From contig NZ_JBDWXV010000015.1 in the NCBI RefSeq assembly GCF_039982735.1, forward strand, positions 147,193-211,192: a stretch of DNA of 64,000 bases. The letters run 5' to 3'. A model generated the notes under the pieces. It saw nothing but the letters and a program-made list of their open reading frames with translations, did not search any database and was not told where the DNA came from. Source of the stretch: Saccharospirillum sp039982735 (GTDB taxonomy: Bacteria > Pseudomonadota > Gammaproteobacteria > Pseudomonadales > Natronospirillaceae). The translations under genes were made by a program, and so were the position numbers. This document shows, piece by piece, positions 8,839 through 18,301 of the stretch; the stretch's first letter is position 1, and each line of letters opens with the position of its first letter.

Positions 8839-10146
8839 TTACTGAGTATCGAGGCTGCTCCTTTCGGGCGCCCACCACCAGGGATCGTCTTCCGGCAATG
8901 GGGAAGTAAGAGAACCGAGAAAGGCCACCAACTGTTGCAGTTCAGTTTCCGTCAGGTTCAACGGAACAATGTCGAAATGCGGGCGGCTTGAGTGCTGTTC
9001 CCGGTCATAGAAGGGCGGCGTCGGTTCGTTATAGTGCCGCACCACTTCCTCGAGCGTTTTCACTTGTCCGGCCTGCATGTAGGGGGCGGTCTCGGCTACG
9101 TTTCGCAGGCTTGGGGTCTTGAAGGCACCCACCAGTTCCGGGCCCTGGGTTTTGAGAAAGGCCATTTCCAGGCACTGCTCCGGTTCGAGATCGCTCCACT
9201 GCGAAACGCAGCTGAATTCGTTCTGCTGCAATTTTTCGATACCGGTATAGCGACCCATATCCACCTGGGTTTCATCCGGCTCGGGCGCTCCTATGTTATG
9301 AAACTCGAAGTTGGTGAACAGTGGGCCGTTGTGGCAACTGGCGCAATCGGCCGGGCCCATGAATAGCCGCATCCCCCGCACTTCATCTTCACTCATCAAG
9401 TCGGTTAACGTGGCTCTGTCAGCGCCCGATTGCAACTGGGCGATGAATTCGTCAAAGCGAGCCGGTTGCAATGCCAGTTTGCGTTCGTAAGCCATCAGCA
9501 ATTTACCCATCTGGCTGAATACCCGGTTGACCGCTTGTTGTTCGGCATCATTCAACGCCTGCCAGTTCTCTTGCTCCGTCTGGGTGGTCAGCGGGCTGGC
9601 TTTGACAGTGATCGCCGCCACTTGCCCGGCCTCCTGAGTATCGCCAAATACCTGTTCGTACGCCACGGAGTATTCGGTCACCAACAGGCGAGCGGCGGAA
9701 GTGCGGTCGATACCATGCTCGGCCTGGTCTTCCAGCGGGCTCAATGCCTGTGCCCACAGGCTGTCGGCCCGGCCGTCCCAGAATTGCCACGGTCCGTGCA
9801 GTGAATTGGGGATGGAAGGCGCATTGCGCCTGGTGGTGCCCAAGGCCTGTGATTGAGGCAAGCCATCGGTAAAGTATTGCGCGGGTTGGTGACAAGTGGC
9901 GCAGGATACCTGGCCGTTATCACTCAATCGCGGATCGAAAAACAGCGCCTGGCCAAGCTCTGCCGCCTCGGTCTCGTCGGCCAGCCTATTGCTCTTCGCT
10001 TCGGGTAGGGGCGACAGTGCTTCCAGGGAAAAACCCGCCAGAAAAGCTATATCGGCTTCCGTAAAATCGTACGGGTCTGCCAGAACCGGCCAGGCGAACG
10101 ACAACAAAGTTCCCAGTAAAAATGGTTTGAGGTGAGTGTTGAACAT
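8839..10146 (-). CDS. Di-heme cytochrome c peroxidase / MauG-family protein
   Basis: 435 residues. A signal peptide (FLLGTLLSFAWPVLADP) precedes two c-type heme sites, CATCH in the N-terminal half and CASCH in the C-terminal half, plus the conserved RNAPSIPNSLHGPWQFWDGR and NVAETAPYMQAGQVKTLEEVVRHYNE regions of bacterial di-heme peroxidases. ATG at 10146 was chosen because it has a GAGGAA site and gives a clean signal peptide; the frame runs open to 10224. It acts in the periplasm, reducing peroxide or oxidising a protein partner. It is the last gene of a three-gene leftward group. Confidence 0.88.
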   Translation of the reverse strand: MFNTHLKPFLLGTLLSFAWPVLADPYDFTEADIAFLAGFSLEALSPLPEAKSNRLADETEAAELGQALFFDPRLSDNGQVSCATCHQPAQYFTDGLPQSQALGTTRRNAPSIPNSLHGPWQFWDGRADSLWAQALSPLEDQAEHGIDRTSAARLLVTEYSVAYEQVFGDTQEAGQVAAITVKASPLTTQTEQENWQALNDAEQQAVNRVFSQMGKLLMAYERKLALQPARFDEFIAQLQSGADRATLTDLMSEDEVRGMRLFMGPADCASCHNGPLFTNFEFHNIGAPEPDETQVDMGRYTGIEKLQQNEFSCVSQWSDLEPEQCLEMAFLKTQGPELVGAFKTPSLRNVAETAPYMQAGQVKTLEEVVRHYNEPTPPFYDREQHSSRPHFDIVPLNLTETELQQLVAFLGSLTSPLPEDDPWWWAPERSSLDTQ

Positions 10147-10154
10147 AGATTCCT

Positions 10155-11090
10155 CTACAGCACCAGATTGAATATCAGGGTGTCGGCCTGTGATTGTCCG
10201 GCGACATCGAACTGCATAACCCACCAGCCTGGCATTTGAAATTTCATGCCCTCAACCCGGTATACCCCGGGTTCGATTTCGTCCGTTACGCGAGGCTGGG
10301 TCGGCAACCCGTGTACATGGCCGGGCATATGCCCTGTCACTTCTATGGACGCGCCGCTGACAGGCTCACCTTCGGCGTCCGCAATCAGTAAATGCCACTG
10401 GTGGATCTCGTTGAGCGGTACACCCGGCAAAGGCTCGGCCGGTGTCGCCGGTTCGATATGGGCTAAATAATGCAGCTGACGGCTCGCCTGAAAGGTGCCG
10501 GTATCCAGGTCTGGCGGAGCTTGCTGGCCGCTCATGCTCGGCACCGACAGCGACATGCCCTGATGTTGTTCGGTTTCTGCTCCGGCCGTCATGCGACCAT
10601 CCATGCTGGGGTGTACGCTGCGCACACCGGTATTATGAGCCATGGAAATCTGATCGCCTTTCTCAAGCGGCATCGGACCGGTCAGCTTGATGAGGTCGCT
10701 CCAGGTATTCAGAAAGCCAGCTTCCATGACCGTCATGCCCAGCTGTTGCAATTCATCGCTGTGCCGACGCAGGGTTCCGCCTTCGGTCTGCCAGCGGCTG
10801 AGTTGATCGCTCAATAACGTAAGCGACTGGTCGAAATCGGGCTGCTGCTCGCTATTGCTCATCTGGCGCTGATTGGCGCGCAGTTGATTCAGGGCCTGGC
10901 GCAATTGGTTGGCATCGCGCAGGACCTGGGTGGCGTTACTTTCCAGCGCTTTCGCTTGTCGCAAAATACCGCTGGCTGTTTTTATCAAATTATCCCTACT
11001 TGCAGGATGGGAATGGCTTTCACTGTTTGCCGAAGCCGAGGCAAGTAGAAGTACGAGGGTGATGGTCACCGCTGATCGGATGCATTTCAT
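10155..11090 (-). CDS. Exported protein with coiled coil and C-terminal YtkA/FixH-like domain
   Basis: 311 residues: signal peptide, a long Gln-rich helical region (about 25-110, likely coiled coil), a Met/His-containing linker, and a C-terminal about 90-residue beta domain. That domain carries HMPGHVHGLPTQPRV and GVYRVEGMKFQMPGWWVMQFDV, the YtkA/FixH-like pattern often linked to copper. ATG at 11090 has a GAAGAG site. The stop is 8 bases before the peroxidase start, suggesting co-expression in the periplasm. A metal-handling role is inferred. Confidence 0.75.
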   Translation of the reverse strand: MKCIRSAVTITLVLLLASASANSESHSHPASRDNLIKTASGILRQAKALESNATQVLRDANQLRQALNQLRANQRQMSNSEQQPDFDQSLTLLSDQLSRWQTEGGTLRRHSDELQQLGMTVMEAGFLNTWSDLIKLTGPMPLEKGDQISMAHNTGVRSVHPSMDGRMTAGAETEQHQGMSLSVPSMSGQQAPPDLDTGTFQASRQLHYLAHIEPATPAEPLPGVPLNEIHQWHLLIADAEGEPVSGASIEVTGHMPGHVHGLPTQPRVTDEIEPGVYRVEGMKFQMPGWWVMQFDVAGQSQADTLIFNLVL

Positions 11091-11270
11091 AGATATTCTC
11101 TTCAAGGGGCATTCCCCTTATCCATCGGTAATAGAGCCGCGCACCCTGAGGTCGTGGGTACGCGGTTCTGCCAAATCCATTGTTCAGGAAGGTTCACGCC
11201 GGAGCAGCGATAGATGTACCGGCCAGCTCTCTCCCCTTTCCAGCGGCCGGTTACTGCTCAGCTGGTGCGG

Positions 11271-13391
11271 TTAAAAATCCAGCTGCCAGCGGTTCAGGGT
11301 GCCAGTATCCCTTCCAGCCAGGTCTTTGACCTTTAACTGCCACTGACCGGCTGCGTCTTTGCTTCCGATCGAGACGCTATAGGTTTCCATCAGGTCGTTG
11401 GCCGAGCCGCCGGAGCGGTTATGGAGGTTGAACACAGAGCCATCCGGATGCACGAGGTCGACAACCAGGTCACCAACATAGGTGTGGGTAATCTCGACCG
11501 TCACGCTAACCGTGCCGGAGTCACCGGTGTGGGTGACCGAAAGCGGGCTGCTGATGCCGGTGCTGTTATTATCCGGAATCGAGTAGCTGGTGCTGTTCTG
11601 GTAGCTTTGCGGATCGGGATCCCCGCCCCCGTCACCACCAATATCGACTGTGTAGTCTTCGACTTCGCCGTAGTTAAAGGTGTCGCACGGAGCCGGTGCC
11701 GCGTTGTAACGCATGGCGATGCGCAATCGCGTTGGTCCGGTGTTGGCGCTGGACGGAATCGTCAGCGTGCCAGTAACCGTGGTGGACGAGGTTCCGCCGG
11801 AACTGAACACCTCTTCACCGCTGTCGGTAAAATCGCCGTCACCGTTCAAGTCGATCCAGATCTTCCAATACTCGCTGTAGCTGGAACCGCCGAAGTCGGG
11901 CGTCAGGCTAACCGCGCTGGCTCCGGTCGGCAAAGCGATGGTTTGGCCGGTAAAGTCGCTGTAGGTGTTGCTGCCGGAGCTGTTACTAAAGTCGCCGATC
12001 TGCACCTGGCTGATCCACTCTTCGCTGGCATTCTCGCTGGTGGCCTCGCAATAGGCGACGGGGTCGGGATCCGGGTTGTTAATCGCATCCCAATCCGGTT
12101 TCACGGTGAACAGGCCATTGCCGATGTCACTCATGATGATGTTGCCGCTGGCGAAGTAAATGTAGTTACTCCAGGTACCGGAGAACTGAGCCGAGTTGGA
12201 ATTGGGAATCGTATCGAAGTACGCCACTTCGGTCAGGTTACCGTTGGCGACGTCTGAACCATCGAGAATGCGCAGACCGGCACGGTAGTTGGACTCGAAT
12301 ACGTAGCCATTTAGCGTATAGAGGTTGTGGTCGATGGCTTGGGTCGGACCAACGTAACGGCCGACTTCCTGCGGGTAATCCAGATCGCTGACGTCCCAGA
12401 TGTAGGAGGTGGTGTTATGACCGTTGTTTTGCTCATCCAGCTCATCGTTCATGATCAGCGTGGATTGAGTATCGTCCATAAACCAACCCTGGTGGGTGTA
12501 TTGAGAACCCTGGTAGGGCGACCTTGAGATTTGCATCGGGTTGGTCTTGGTCGTCACGTCGACAATGGTAATAGTGTCTTCGTTATAGGCGACGCAAATT
12601 TCGCTGCCACTGTAGTCGGCGTCCGGTCCGTTATATACCACGCACTGGGCGTCGTGAGTATAACCATCGGACGAGAAGCAACCGGCGTAAGTCGGCGAGG
12701 TCGGGTTGGATAAATCCACCATGTAAAGCCCGCCGCTGCACTGGTTGCTGCCCACGACATAGGCATAGCCCGTGTCTTCGTTAATGGCGATGTTGTGGGC
12801 ATTGCCGAAGCCACCCATGTGCGCCGTTTCGGTCAGCGTTGTACCCGGGGTCACGCTGCTCAGGGTTGTTAGATCGAACACTTGCAGACCGTGAGTGCTG
12901 TTACCGCTGCCATCGCCCACGATATAGGCGTGATTGTTGTAGGTTTTAACATCGCGCCAGGAGTCGCTGCCATTATTGTGCGATGGCAGGAAGCCGAGTA
13001 ATACCGGATTGGCGGCATCGGTCACATCGACGAAGGACGTGCCGTTGGTACGGGCCACAATAGCGATTTCGGCGCCGGTTTGAGGGTCTGTCCAACCCCA
13101 TATGTCGGTCAGGTTGGCAGTACCGCCACCCAGGTCACCCTTGGCCATGAACGACATCAGGTCGACCCCCTTACAGGGGTAGCCTGCGGCACTGCCATCG
13201 ACGCAGGTAGCGCTCGAAACCAGGCTTTGGGAATCGTTCGACATCAGTGCCTGGAATGATTCGGCTGGCGCGCCTTCGTTGGAGTCATCGTATTCGAAGC
13301 CATCCGGGAACATCCCGCTGTGGCCGTATGAGTGAGCTGAAAACCAGAGCGCACACAGGGCTGCCATGGTTTTTAGTGAACGTGTGTTCAT
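11271..13391 (-). CDS. Choice-of-anchor B family exported protein with GEVED and P-domain
   Basis: 706 residues. After a signal peptide, residues about 60-440 form LVIVD-type repeats (ISFVDVTDAANPVLLGFL-like units such as GLQVFDLTTLSS and GLYMVDLSNPTSP), the choice-of-anchor B family. A GEVED domain follows (DLNGDGDFTDSGEEVF, FNYGEVEDYTVDI). The C-terminal about 110 residues form a proprotein convertase P-domain (THTYVGDLVVDLVHPDGS ... LNRWQLDF). It is probably secreted or surface-bound. It lies upstream of the FixH-like and peroxidase genes on the same strand, with a 180-base gap. Function unknown. Confidence 0.82.
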   Translation of the reverse strand: MNTRSLKTMAALCALWFSAHSYGHSGMFPDGFEYDDSNEGAPAESFQALMSNDSQSLVSSATCVDGSAAGYPCKGVDLMSFMAKGDLGGGTANLTDIWGWTDPQTGAEIAIVARTNGTSFVDVTDAANPVLLGFLPSHNNGSDSWRDVKTYNNHAYIVGDGSGNSTHGLQVFDLTTLSSVTPGTTLTETAHMGGFGNAHNIAINEDTGYAYVVGSNQCSGGLYMVDLSNPTSPTYAGCFSSDGYTHDAQCVVYNGPDADYSGSEICVAYNEDTITIVDVTTKTNPMQISRSPYQGSQYTHQGWFMDDTQSTLIMNDELDEQNNGHNTTSYIWDVSDLDYPQEVGRYVGPTQAIDHNLYTLNGYVFESNYRAGLRILDGSDVANGNLTEVAYFDTIPNSNSAQFSGTWSNYIYFASGNIIMSDIGNGLFTVKPDWDAINNPDPDPVAYCEATSENASEEWISQVQIGDFSNSSGSNTYSDFTGQTIALPTGASAVSLTPDFGGSSYSEYWKIWIDLNGDGDFTDSGEEVFSSGGTSSTTVTGTLTIPSSANTGPTRLRIAMRYNAAPAPCDTFNYGEVEDYTVDIGGDGGGDPDPQSYQNSTSYSIPDNNSTGISSPLSVTHTGDSGTVSVTVEITHTYVGDLVVDLVHPDGSVFNLHNRSGGSANDLMETYSVSIGSKDAAGQWQLKVKDLAGRDTGTLNRWQLDF

Positions 13392-13930
13392 TATTATTCA
13401 TCCCTATAATTTTGTTGGTTATTGTTGGTGTGCCGCAGATTCACGACCAACTGACCACTCGACATAGGGGAGATAGTGGTACCTTCCTTGTTGGCTGAGT
13501 ACTTCGACCGGGTTCCTCGAACGGCGCCTTCGGAAACCCTATCACTCACGTGAATTCACGCGGTTTCGCACGAGGGTGGGTGGCTTGGAGAACCGCGAAC
13601 TGGTTCACGCTTGACTCGCCGCCCTGCATTCGCGCGAGTCGGGTTAACAGCAATAATTGAACCAATGAGTAAAGTGCGTTTTATGAGAGGTAAAGCACGT
13701 TTCAGGGGTCGAAAGGCTGATTGGCGGAAACTACTGCGCCTTTGGTAACATCAGTTTGTAACCGTTAGTAATTTTATGATTCATAAAATAAAGGTAACCA
13801 ATCAGTTAGACTAATTGAAATTAATTGGACATATTATGGCGCCCGACACCCGTCAAGCGGCATGTTATGGTACGGTCTGACAGGTTCACCCGACTATCAA
13901 CGTTATCTGCTGACAACTTAGGAGAACCCA
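13392..13930. other. Intergenic region between divergent genes
   Basis: 539 bases without a supported gene. It contains a hairpin (GGGTTCC ... GGAAACCC, 13510-13539), a 12-base perfect palindrome at 13549-13560 (CGTGAATTCACG), and an AT-rich palindrome at 13772-13788. It should hold promoters for the leftward choice-of-anchor B gene and the rightward ytoQ gene. No tRNA or small RNA is evident by eye. Confidence 0.5.
13772..13788. promoter_or_regulatory. AT-rich palindrome, candidate operator
   Basis: TTTTATGATTCATAAAA is a perfect 8+1+8 palindrome, about 145 bases upstream of the ytoQ start. It is flanked by GGTAAC-containing repeats (13744-13749, GTAACC 13758-13763, GGTAACC 13793-13799). 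The protein binding it is unknown. Confidence 0.4.
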
Positions 13931-14374
13931 ATGATCTGGACTGTCTATCTCTCTGGCGAAATCCACACGGACTGGCGCGAACAGATTCAAGCGGGCGCTG
14001 AAGCCGCTGGCTTGCCGGTAGAGTTCACCGCACCGGTCACCAACCACGATGCCAGCGATGCCGCAGGCGATATGCTGGGCAAACCAGATGTGGCCTTTTG
14101 GCGCGACCACCAGTCATCCAAAATCAATGGCATTCGCACCAAAACGATGCTGGAGCAGTGTGACCTGGCGGTGATTCGCTTCGGTGACAAATACAAACAG
14201 TGGAACGCCGCCTTCGATGCAGGGTTTTGTGCCGCTATGGGCACTCCCTATATAACCCTGCATGGCGACGACATCATTCACCCGCTGAAGGAAGTCGACG
14301 CCTCCGCCATGGGGTGGGCGCAAACGCCCGAGCAAGTGGTTGAGATTCTAAAATATGTGACGTCAGCCCAGTAG
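13931..14374 (+). CDS. ytoQ: YtoQ family protein
   Basis: 147 residues. MIWTVYLSGEIHTDWREQI followed by FTAPVTNHDASDAAGD and LAVIRFGDKYKQWNAAFDAGFCAAMG matches the YtoQ family, related to nucleoside 2-deoxyribosyltransferase-like folds but without established function. A CTTAGGAGAACCCA ribosome site supports the ATG. It appears monocistronic. Confidence 0.88.
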   Translation: MIWTVYLSGEIHTDWREQIQAGAEAAGLPVEFTAPVTNHDASDAAGDMLGKPDVAFWRDHQSSKINGIRTKTMLEQCDLAVIRFGDKYKQWNAAFDAGFCAAMGTPYITLHGDDIIHPLKEVDASAMGWAQTPEQVVEILKYVTSAQ

Positions 14375-14510
14375 ACAAAACGAAAGGCAATTGCCGCCAT
14401 CGTCATTACTTGTCTCGACCTATATATGTAATACGACAACAACCGCCCCTGCAGTCGTTCTTCAGGCTTGGATCCGATTCACAGATAGAGGCTCTTTACA
14501 AGGAAGCACT

Positions 14511-15641
14511 ATGTTCAAGAAAAGCCTGTTGGCAGCGACTGTGTCGGTTATTGGTTGCCTGAATGCTCAAGCAGATTCTTTCAGCGAGCGGGTAGACAGC
14601 ACTTTCCAGTATATTATCGATGATGACGAGCCTGGTTGTTCGGTGGGCGTGATCGAATCCGGAGAATGGATTTTCCAGGCCGCCTACGGGTTAGCCAGTC
14701 TGGAACTTCAGGTACCGATGACCACGCAAAACGTTCACAACCTGGCGTCGGTTTCCAAACAGTTCACGGCTATGGCGGTGCACTTACTCGCAGACGAAGG
14801 AAAAATTGATCTCAACGAAGACATCAGAACTTATTTGCCCGCACTGATGGATTACGGCGAGCCGGTGACCATCAATGCCATGTTAGGTCATGTCAGTGGC
14901 ATGGCTAATTACAGTGACTATGAATATTGGGTTTCCCAGCCCGGGGGTGAATCATTAATGCTCACCACTGCGGTCGGTGATCCGCTTTCATTGGACAGTA
15001 AATATTACCTTTCAATCAGTGACCTATATGCCTACTTACAAGACGTGCCGCTCAGGTATTCACCAAACGAGCAGTTCCACTACAGTAATATCACCTACTT
15101 TCTGTTTTCAATGCTGGTGGAAGAAGTGACTGGCCAGAACTTGGCGGAATATGCTCACCAGAAAATTTTTCAGCCACTTGGAATGTCTGACACCGTATTT
15201 TTGGATAGTCCCTACCCCGTCATTGAAAATCGCGTCACCGGTTACGACAAGGTTAGAGGACGTTACGTCAGGTTAGAAATCGACCAACACGAGGTCGGCG
15301 ATAGCAATTTATACACGTCAATTGAAGACATGCTAACCTGGGATCGCCATTTTTATGATCCGCAGTTAGGGTCTGATCCGGAATCACTAATTGAAGATTT
15401 TAACCAGCCTAACAGTTCCATTCGGGACAACGAAAGCCTGTACGCCAATGGCCAGTTTGTAACAGATCGCTATGAGCAACCCGTCTATTCCCATGATGGT
15501 TGGCACGCCGGATCAAAGACATACTATGAACGGTATCCGGAGTCTGAATTTTCCATCGTGATCCTATGCAATGATGCCAGTCGGGACCCTACTGCCTTCG
15601 CGAGGTTTATATCGCAGTACTACTTCGATCCGGAATTATGA
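14511..15641 (+). CDS. Exported serine hydrolase, class C beta-lactamase family
   Basis: 376 residues. ATG at 14511 follows AAGGAAGCACT and starts a signal peptide (SLLAATVSVIGCLNAQADS); the frame is open back to 14391. The catalytic S-x-x-K is in NLASVSKQFTAMAV and the Y-x-N-like motif in FHYSNITYFLF. The third motif region is near HDGWHAGSKTYYER. Family members include D-aminopeptidases, esterases and peptidases, and most are not true beta-lactamases. Substrate unknown. Confidence 0.86.
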   Translation: MFKKSLLAATVSVIGCLNAQADSFSERVDSTFQYIIDDDEPGCSVGVIESGEWIFQAAYGLASLELQVPMTTQNVHNLASVSKQFTAMAVHLLADEGKIDLNEDIRTYLPALMDYGEPVTINAMLGHVSGMANYSDYEYWVSQPGGESLMLTTAVGDPLSLDSKYYLSISDLYAYLQDVPLRYSPNEQFHYSNITYFLFSMLVEEVTGQNLAEYAHQKIFQPLGMSDTVFLDSPYPVIENRVTGYDKVRGRYVRLEIDQHEVGDSNLYTSIEDMLTWDRHFYDPQLGSDPESLIEDFNQPNSSIRDNESLYANGQFVTDRYEQPVYSHDGWHAGSKTYYERYPESEFSIVILCNDASRDPTAFARFISQYYFDPEL

Positions 15642-15656
15642 TCGACAGCCGATGGC

Positions 15657-16208
15657 TCACTCTGCCGTCAGGTCTTTCCACATCCAAATATCGGGTTTGT
15701 TCTTGCCATTGGCGTTGGGAATCAACCCCACAACGCTGTAACCGCACTTTTGGTAAAACTCGAATGGGTGATGGTTCACGTTGGTGAGCTGCTGCAGTTC
15801 AACCAGCGCATTACCGCCATGGATGTCTACGTGTGACAGGCTGGTTTCAAAGAACTCATCATCTGATCCCAATACAATACCAACCAACCCAATGGCTCTG
15901 GCCCGCTGCTCCAGCGCCAGCATCAGTTCTCGGCCGACCCCAAGCCCCTGAAACGCAGGCGCGACAACCAGAGGATGCAGCTCCCAGGTTTTATCGTACA
16001 TCGGCCTCAACCCGCCCCACCCGGCCAAAGTGCCGTTCGACAACACACCAACGCACACATTCGGCACGGCGATGCATTCGTCTACCGTCTTCCGTGCCCT
16101 TTCAAGGGTTGGCCATGCATTATTGCCTTTGGCCAGAAAGGCCTCCATCAACACTGTTGCAGCAACCTCGTGTAAGGCTGGCTTTTCCGACAACTCTATG
16201 CACTTCAT
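15657..16208 (-). CDS. AAC(6')-Ii-like GNAT acetyltransferase
   Basis: 183 residues. The stretches TWELHPLVVAPAFQGLGVGR, VLGSDDEFFETSLSHVDIH, HPFEFYQKCGYSVVGLIPNA and NGKNKPDIWMWKDL closely parallel the conserved blocks of aminoglycoside 6'-N-acetyltransferase AAC(6')-Ii of Enterococcus faecium. The acetyl-CoA P-loop is QGLGVGR. It is chromosomal, without a neighbouring mobile element, so it may be an intrinsic GNAT with another natural substrate. Resistance activity is only a possibility. Confidence 0.78.
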   Translation of the reverse strand: MKCIELSEKPALHEVAATVLMEAFLAKGNNAWPTLERARKTVDECIAVPNVCVGVLSNGTLAGWGGLRPMYDKTWELHPLVVAPAFQGLGVGRELMLALEQRARAIGLVGIVLGSDDEFFETSLSHVDIHGGNALVELQQLTNVNHHPFEFYQKCGYSVVGLIPNANGKNKPDIWMWKDLTAE

Positions 16209-16264
16209 TCGGCTTGCTATCCTATTCAGTCACGACACCGCTACCCTGTTCGGGGTTAGCCGCG

Positions 16265-16621
16265 TCAGTCACTACCCCGCAGGATCTTGTTCATCGCTTT
16301 TCCTTTGGCGAGCTCATCGATCAACTTATCCAGGTAGCGGATTTCGCGCATGGTGGGTTCTTCGATGTCTTCAACACGCACACCACACACCACGCCTTTA
16401 ATGAGCACTCGCGACGGGTTTAGGTGGGGCGCTTGGGCGAAGAAGGTCTCCACGACCGTCTGCTGTGTCAACTGCTCTGACAGCGCTTGCGAGTCATAGC
16501 CGGTCAGCCAGTGAATGATGTCATCGACCTCTGCGCGAGTGCGGTTCTTTCGCTCTGCCTTCGCCACATAATGTGGGTAGACACTGGCAAAGCTCATGGA
16601 GTAGATGCGATGGGTGGCCAT
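16265..16621 (-). CDS. DUF2200 family protein
   Basis: 118 residues. MATHRIYSMSFASVYPHYVAKAERK followed by VDDIIHWLTGYD and NPSRVLIKGVVCGVRVEDIEEPTM matches the DUF2200 family of small cytoplasmic proteins of unknown function. It is transcribed towards the acetyltransferase gene on the same strand, with a gap of about 55 bases. Confidence 0.87.
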   Translation of the reverse strand: MATHRIYSMSFASVYPHYVAKAERKNRTRAEVDDIIHWLTGYDSQALSEQLTQQTVVETFFAQAPHLNPSRVLIKGVVCGVRVEDIEEPTMREIRYLDKLIDELAKGKAMNKILRGSD

Positions 16622-16745
16622 GATTCTTTTTCCTACCGGTTGGGTATTCTATGGCGTGCTCCAATAGAGCACATAAGCACAGGTTCACCTAGAATGCCAT
16701 TCAACAACGGCTTGCGATTCGCTGCAACTGGGTTAGCCATGAGCC

Positions 16746-18071
16746 TTAATGGACGAACCACCCGTACACCCACAAGGCCAGATAGTCCGCCAACAGCAGC
16801 ACCAGAGCATAGCGCCAGTTACGGTGCAGCAACGCCATTGCATTAACGTGGTAGCGAGACAGCAAACTCAGCTGCAGGCCCGAAAACGGTGAAATACCGG
16901 CCCCGAACGCCCAGGTCATCAGAAACACCAGCGCCAACAGGTTTGGGTCATCCACCACCGGTGCCAGCAAACTGCCTACCAGAGTAACCGACGTTACCGG
17001 GTGCATACCGACCATCGCCAGGGTCACCATAATCAGCAATACCACAAAGGCCTGGTGCGCCCCAAAGGTCGCGAAGCTGAGCTGAATGTCGAACGAATCT
17101 AGCAAGGCCGCCACTCCGGCACCGAGCACCGCGGCGCCCAGAAACAACATGACTTCGTTGCCCTGGCGCGGCAGCGCCGTCTGCACATGCTGGACACTCT
17201 TGTACACACCAGAGACGCCCTCGCGCAACACGGACCAGCCGAGTGCGACCAGCACAGCAATCAGTGTCACCAGCGTCAGCACCGGTACCTCTGGCCAGAT
17301 CTGGTGGCCCACCAACACCAGCACCGCCAGTAGCAAGGGTAGCCAGAGCGAACCGGAATTGAGTGGGTACCCGGTCAGTTGGCCTGCCTCAGGCGCGCGA
17401 CTCAGCTCCCAATAGGTGTACCCCAACATGACCAGCGACAAGGGAATACCCACACTGGCTAAAGTGGCTAATTGCGCACCCGGAGCATTGACCAACGCGA
17501 CGCCCATCGCCGCAAAGAAGGGTGACCAGTGGGCGCACAGGCTGAACGCCCGGCTCATGATCAACGCCTGGAGAATCGACAGGGGCTGTCGCTGGCTGAG
17601 CCGATCACCCACAATGAACAATGCCGACATATTGATGACCGAACCAAACAGATGAGGACCAGCCAGCGTACTTAGCAAGGCCTTCCGCCCGGTAGGCAGG
17701 GTATCGGTACCGTTGAGCTCACCGGACGTGACCAGGCGGAGAAAGCTCACTCCGATCAGCATGGCGATCACCATCTGGTTAGCCTCAAGGGCACGGAGCA
17801 AATGACGGCCATCGGCCCCGTTCAGCAACCCGGCCAGCAAGCCCAGGCTGCCGACACTGAGCATCACGACCACCTGAATACGCTGGGGCCCTTTGATGCC
17901 GCCGCCCTTGAGTAATACAGCCACTAGCCAGATCAAGCCACCGGCAATAGCCGCCGGGAAACCCGGCAGAATCACCGCCAACACAGCCGCAATCACCACC
18001 CACAGCAGTAACCAGCCAGCCAAAGTGCTGTTCCAGGGGGCTTTGCTGGCGGTATTGGCTTCTGTCGACAT
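16746..18071 (-). CDS. Polytopic membrane permease, ion-transporter-like
   Basis: 441 residues with about 11-12 hydrophobic helices. Two helical repeats each carry polar breaks (SRAFSLCAHWSPFFAAMG in the first half, GMHPVTSVTLVGSLLAP and AFGAGISPFSGLQLSLLSRY in the second), resembling the re-entrant organisation of ion-transporter (IT/DASS-like) permeases. I do not recognise the specific family or substrate. It is a single gene with no close co-directional partner. Confidence 0.7.
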   Translation of the reverse strand: MSTEANTASKAPWNSTLAGWLLLWVVIAAVLAVILPGFPAAIAGGLIWLVAVLLKGGGIKGPQRIQVVVMLSVGSLGLLAGLLNGADGRHLLRALEANQMVIAMLIGVSFLRLVTSGELNGTDTLPTGRKALLSTLAGPHLFGSVINMSALFIVGDRLSQRQPLSILQALIMSRAFSLCAHWSPFFAAMGVALVNAPGAQLATLASVGIPLSLVMLGYTYWELSRAPEAGQLTGYPLNSGSLWLPLLLAVLVLVGHQIWPEVPVLTLVTLIAVLVALGWSVLREGVSGVYKSVQHVQTALPRQGNEVMLFLGAAVLGAGVAALLDSFDIQLSFATFGAHQAFVVLLIMVTLAMVGMHPVTSVTLVGSLLAPVVDDPNLLALVFLMTWAFGAGISPFSGLQLSLLSRYHVNAMALLHRNWRYALVLLLADYLALWVYGWFVH

Positions 18072-18301
18072 TCGTTCCTCTGGGCAGTCATTCGGCAGAG
18101 CACACCAGTGTACTATGATCGGCAGAACATTTTATTATTGAAGCCTAACTAAAGACAGGTCTTAACGTTGAGCTGTCAGACCCCGCTATCACCAGCTATG
18201 AGTGGCTGCAGCCTCAATGATTTGCAAGTAAGCCCTGCCGCTAAAGAGACTAAATAGCGTATGATGAGCTACACAAAATCCATACTAAACTGTAAAGGAC
18301 C

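Noticed and set aside
11421..12257. Long open frame antisense to the choice-of-anchor B gene
   Set aside because: It mirrors the codon pattern of the real gene on the other strand, which has clear domains and a signal peptide.
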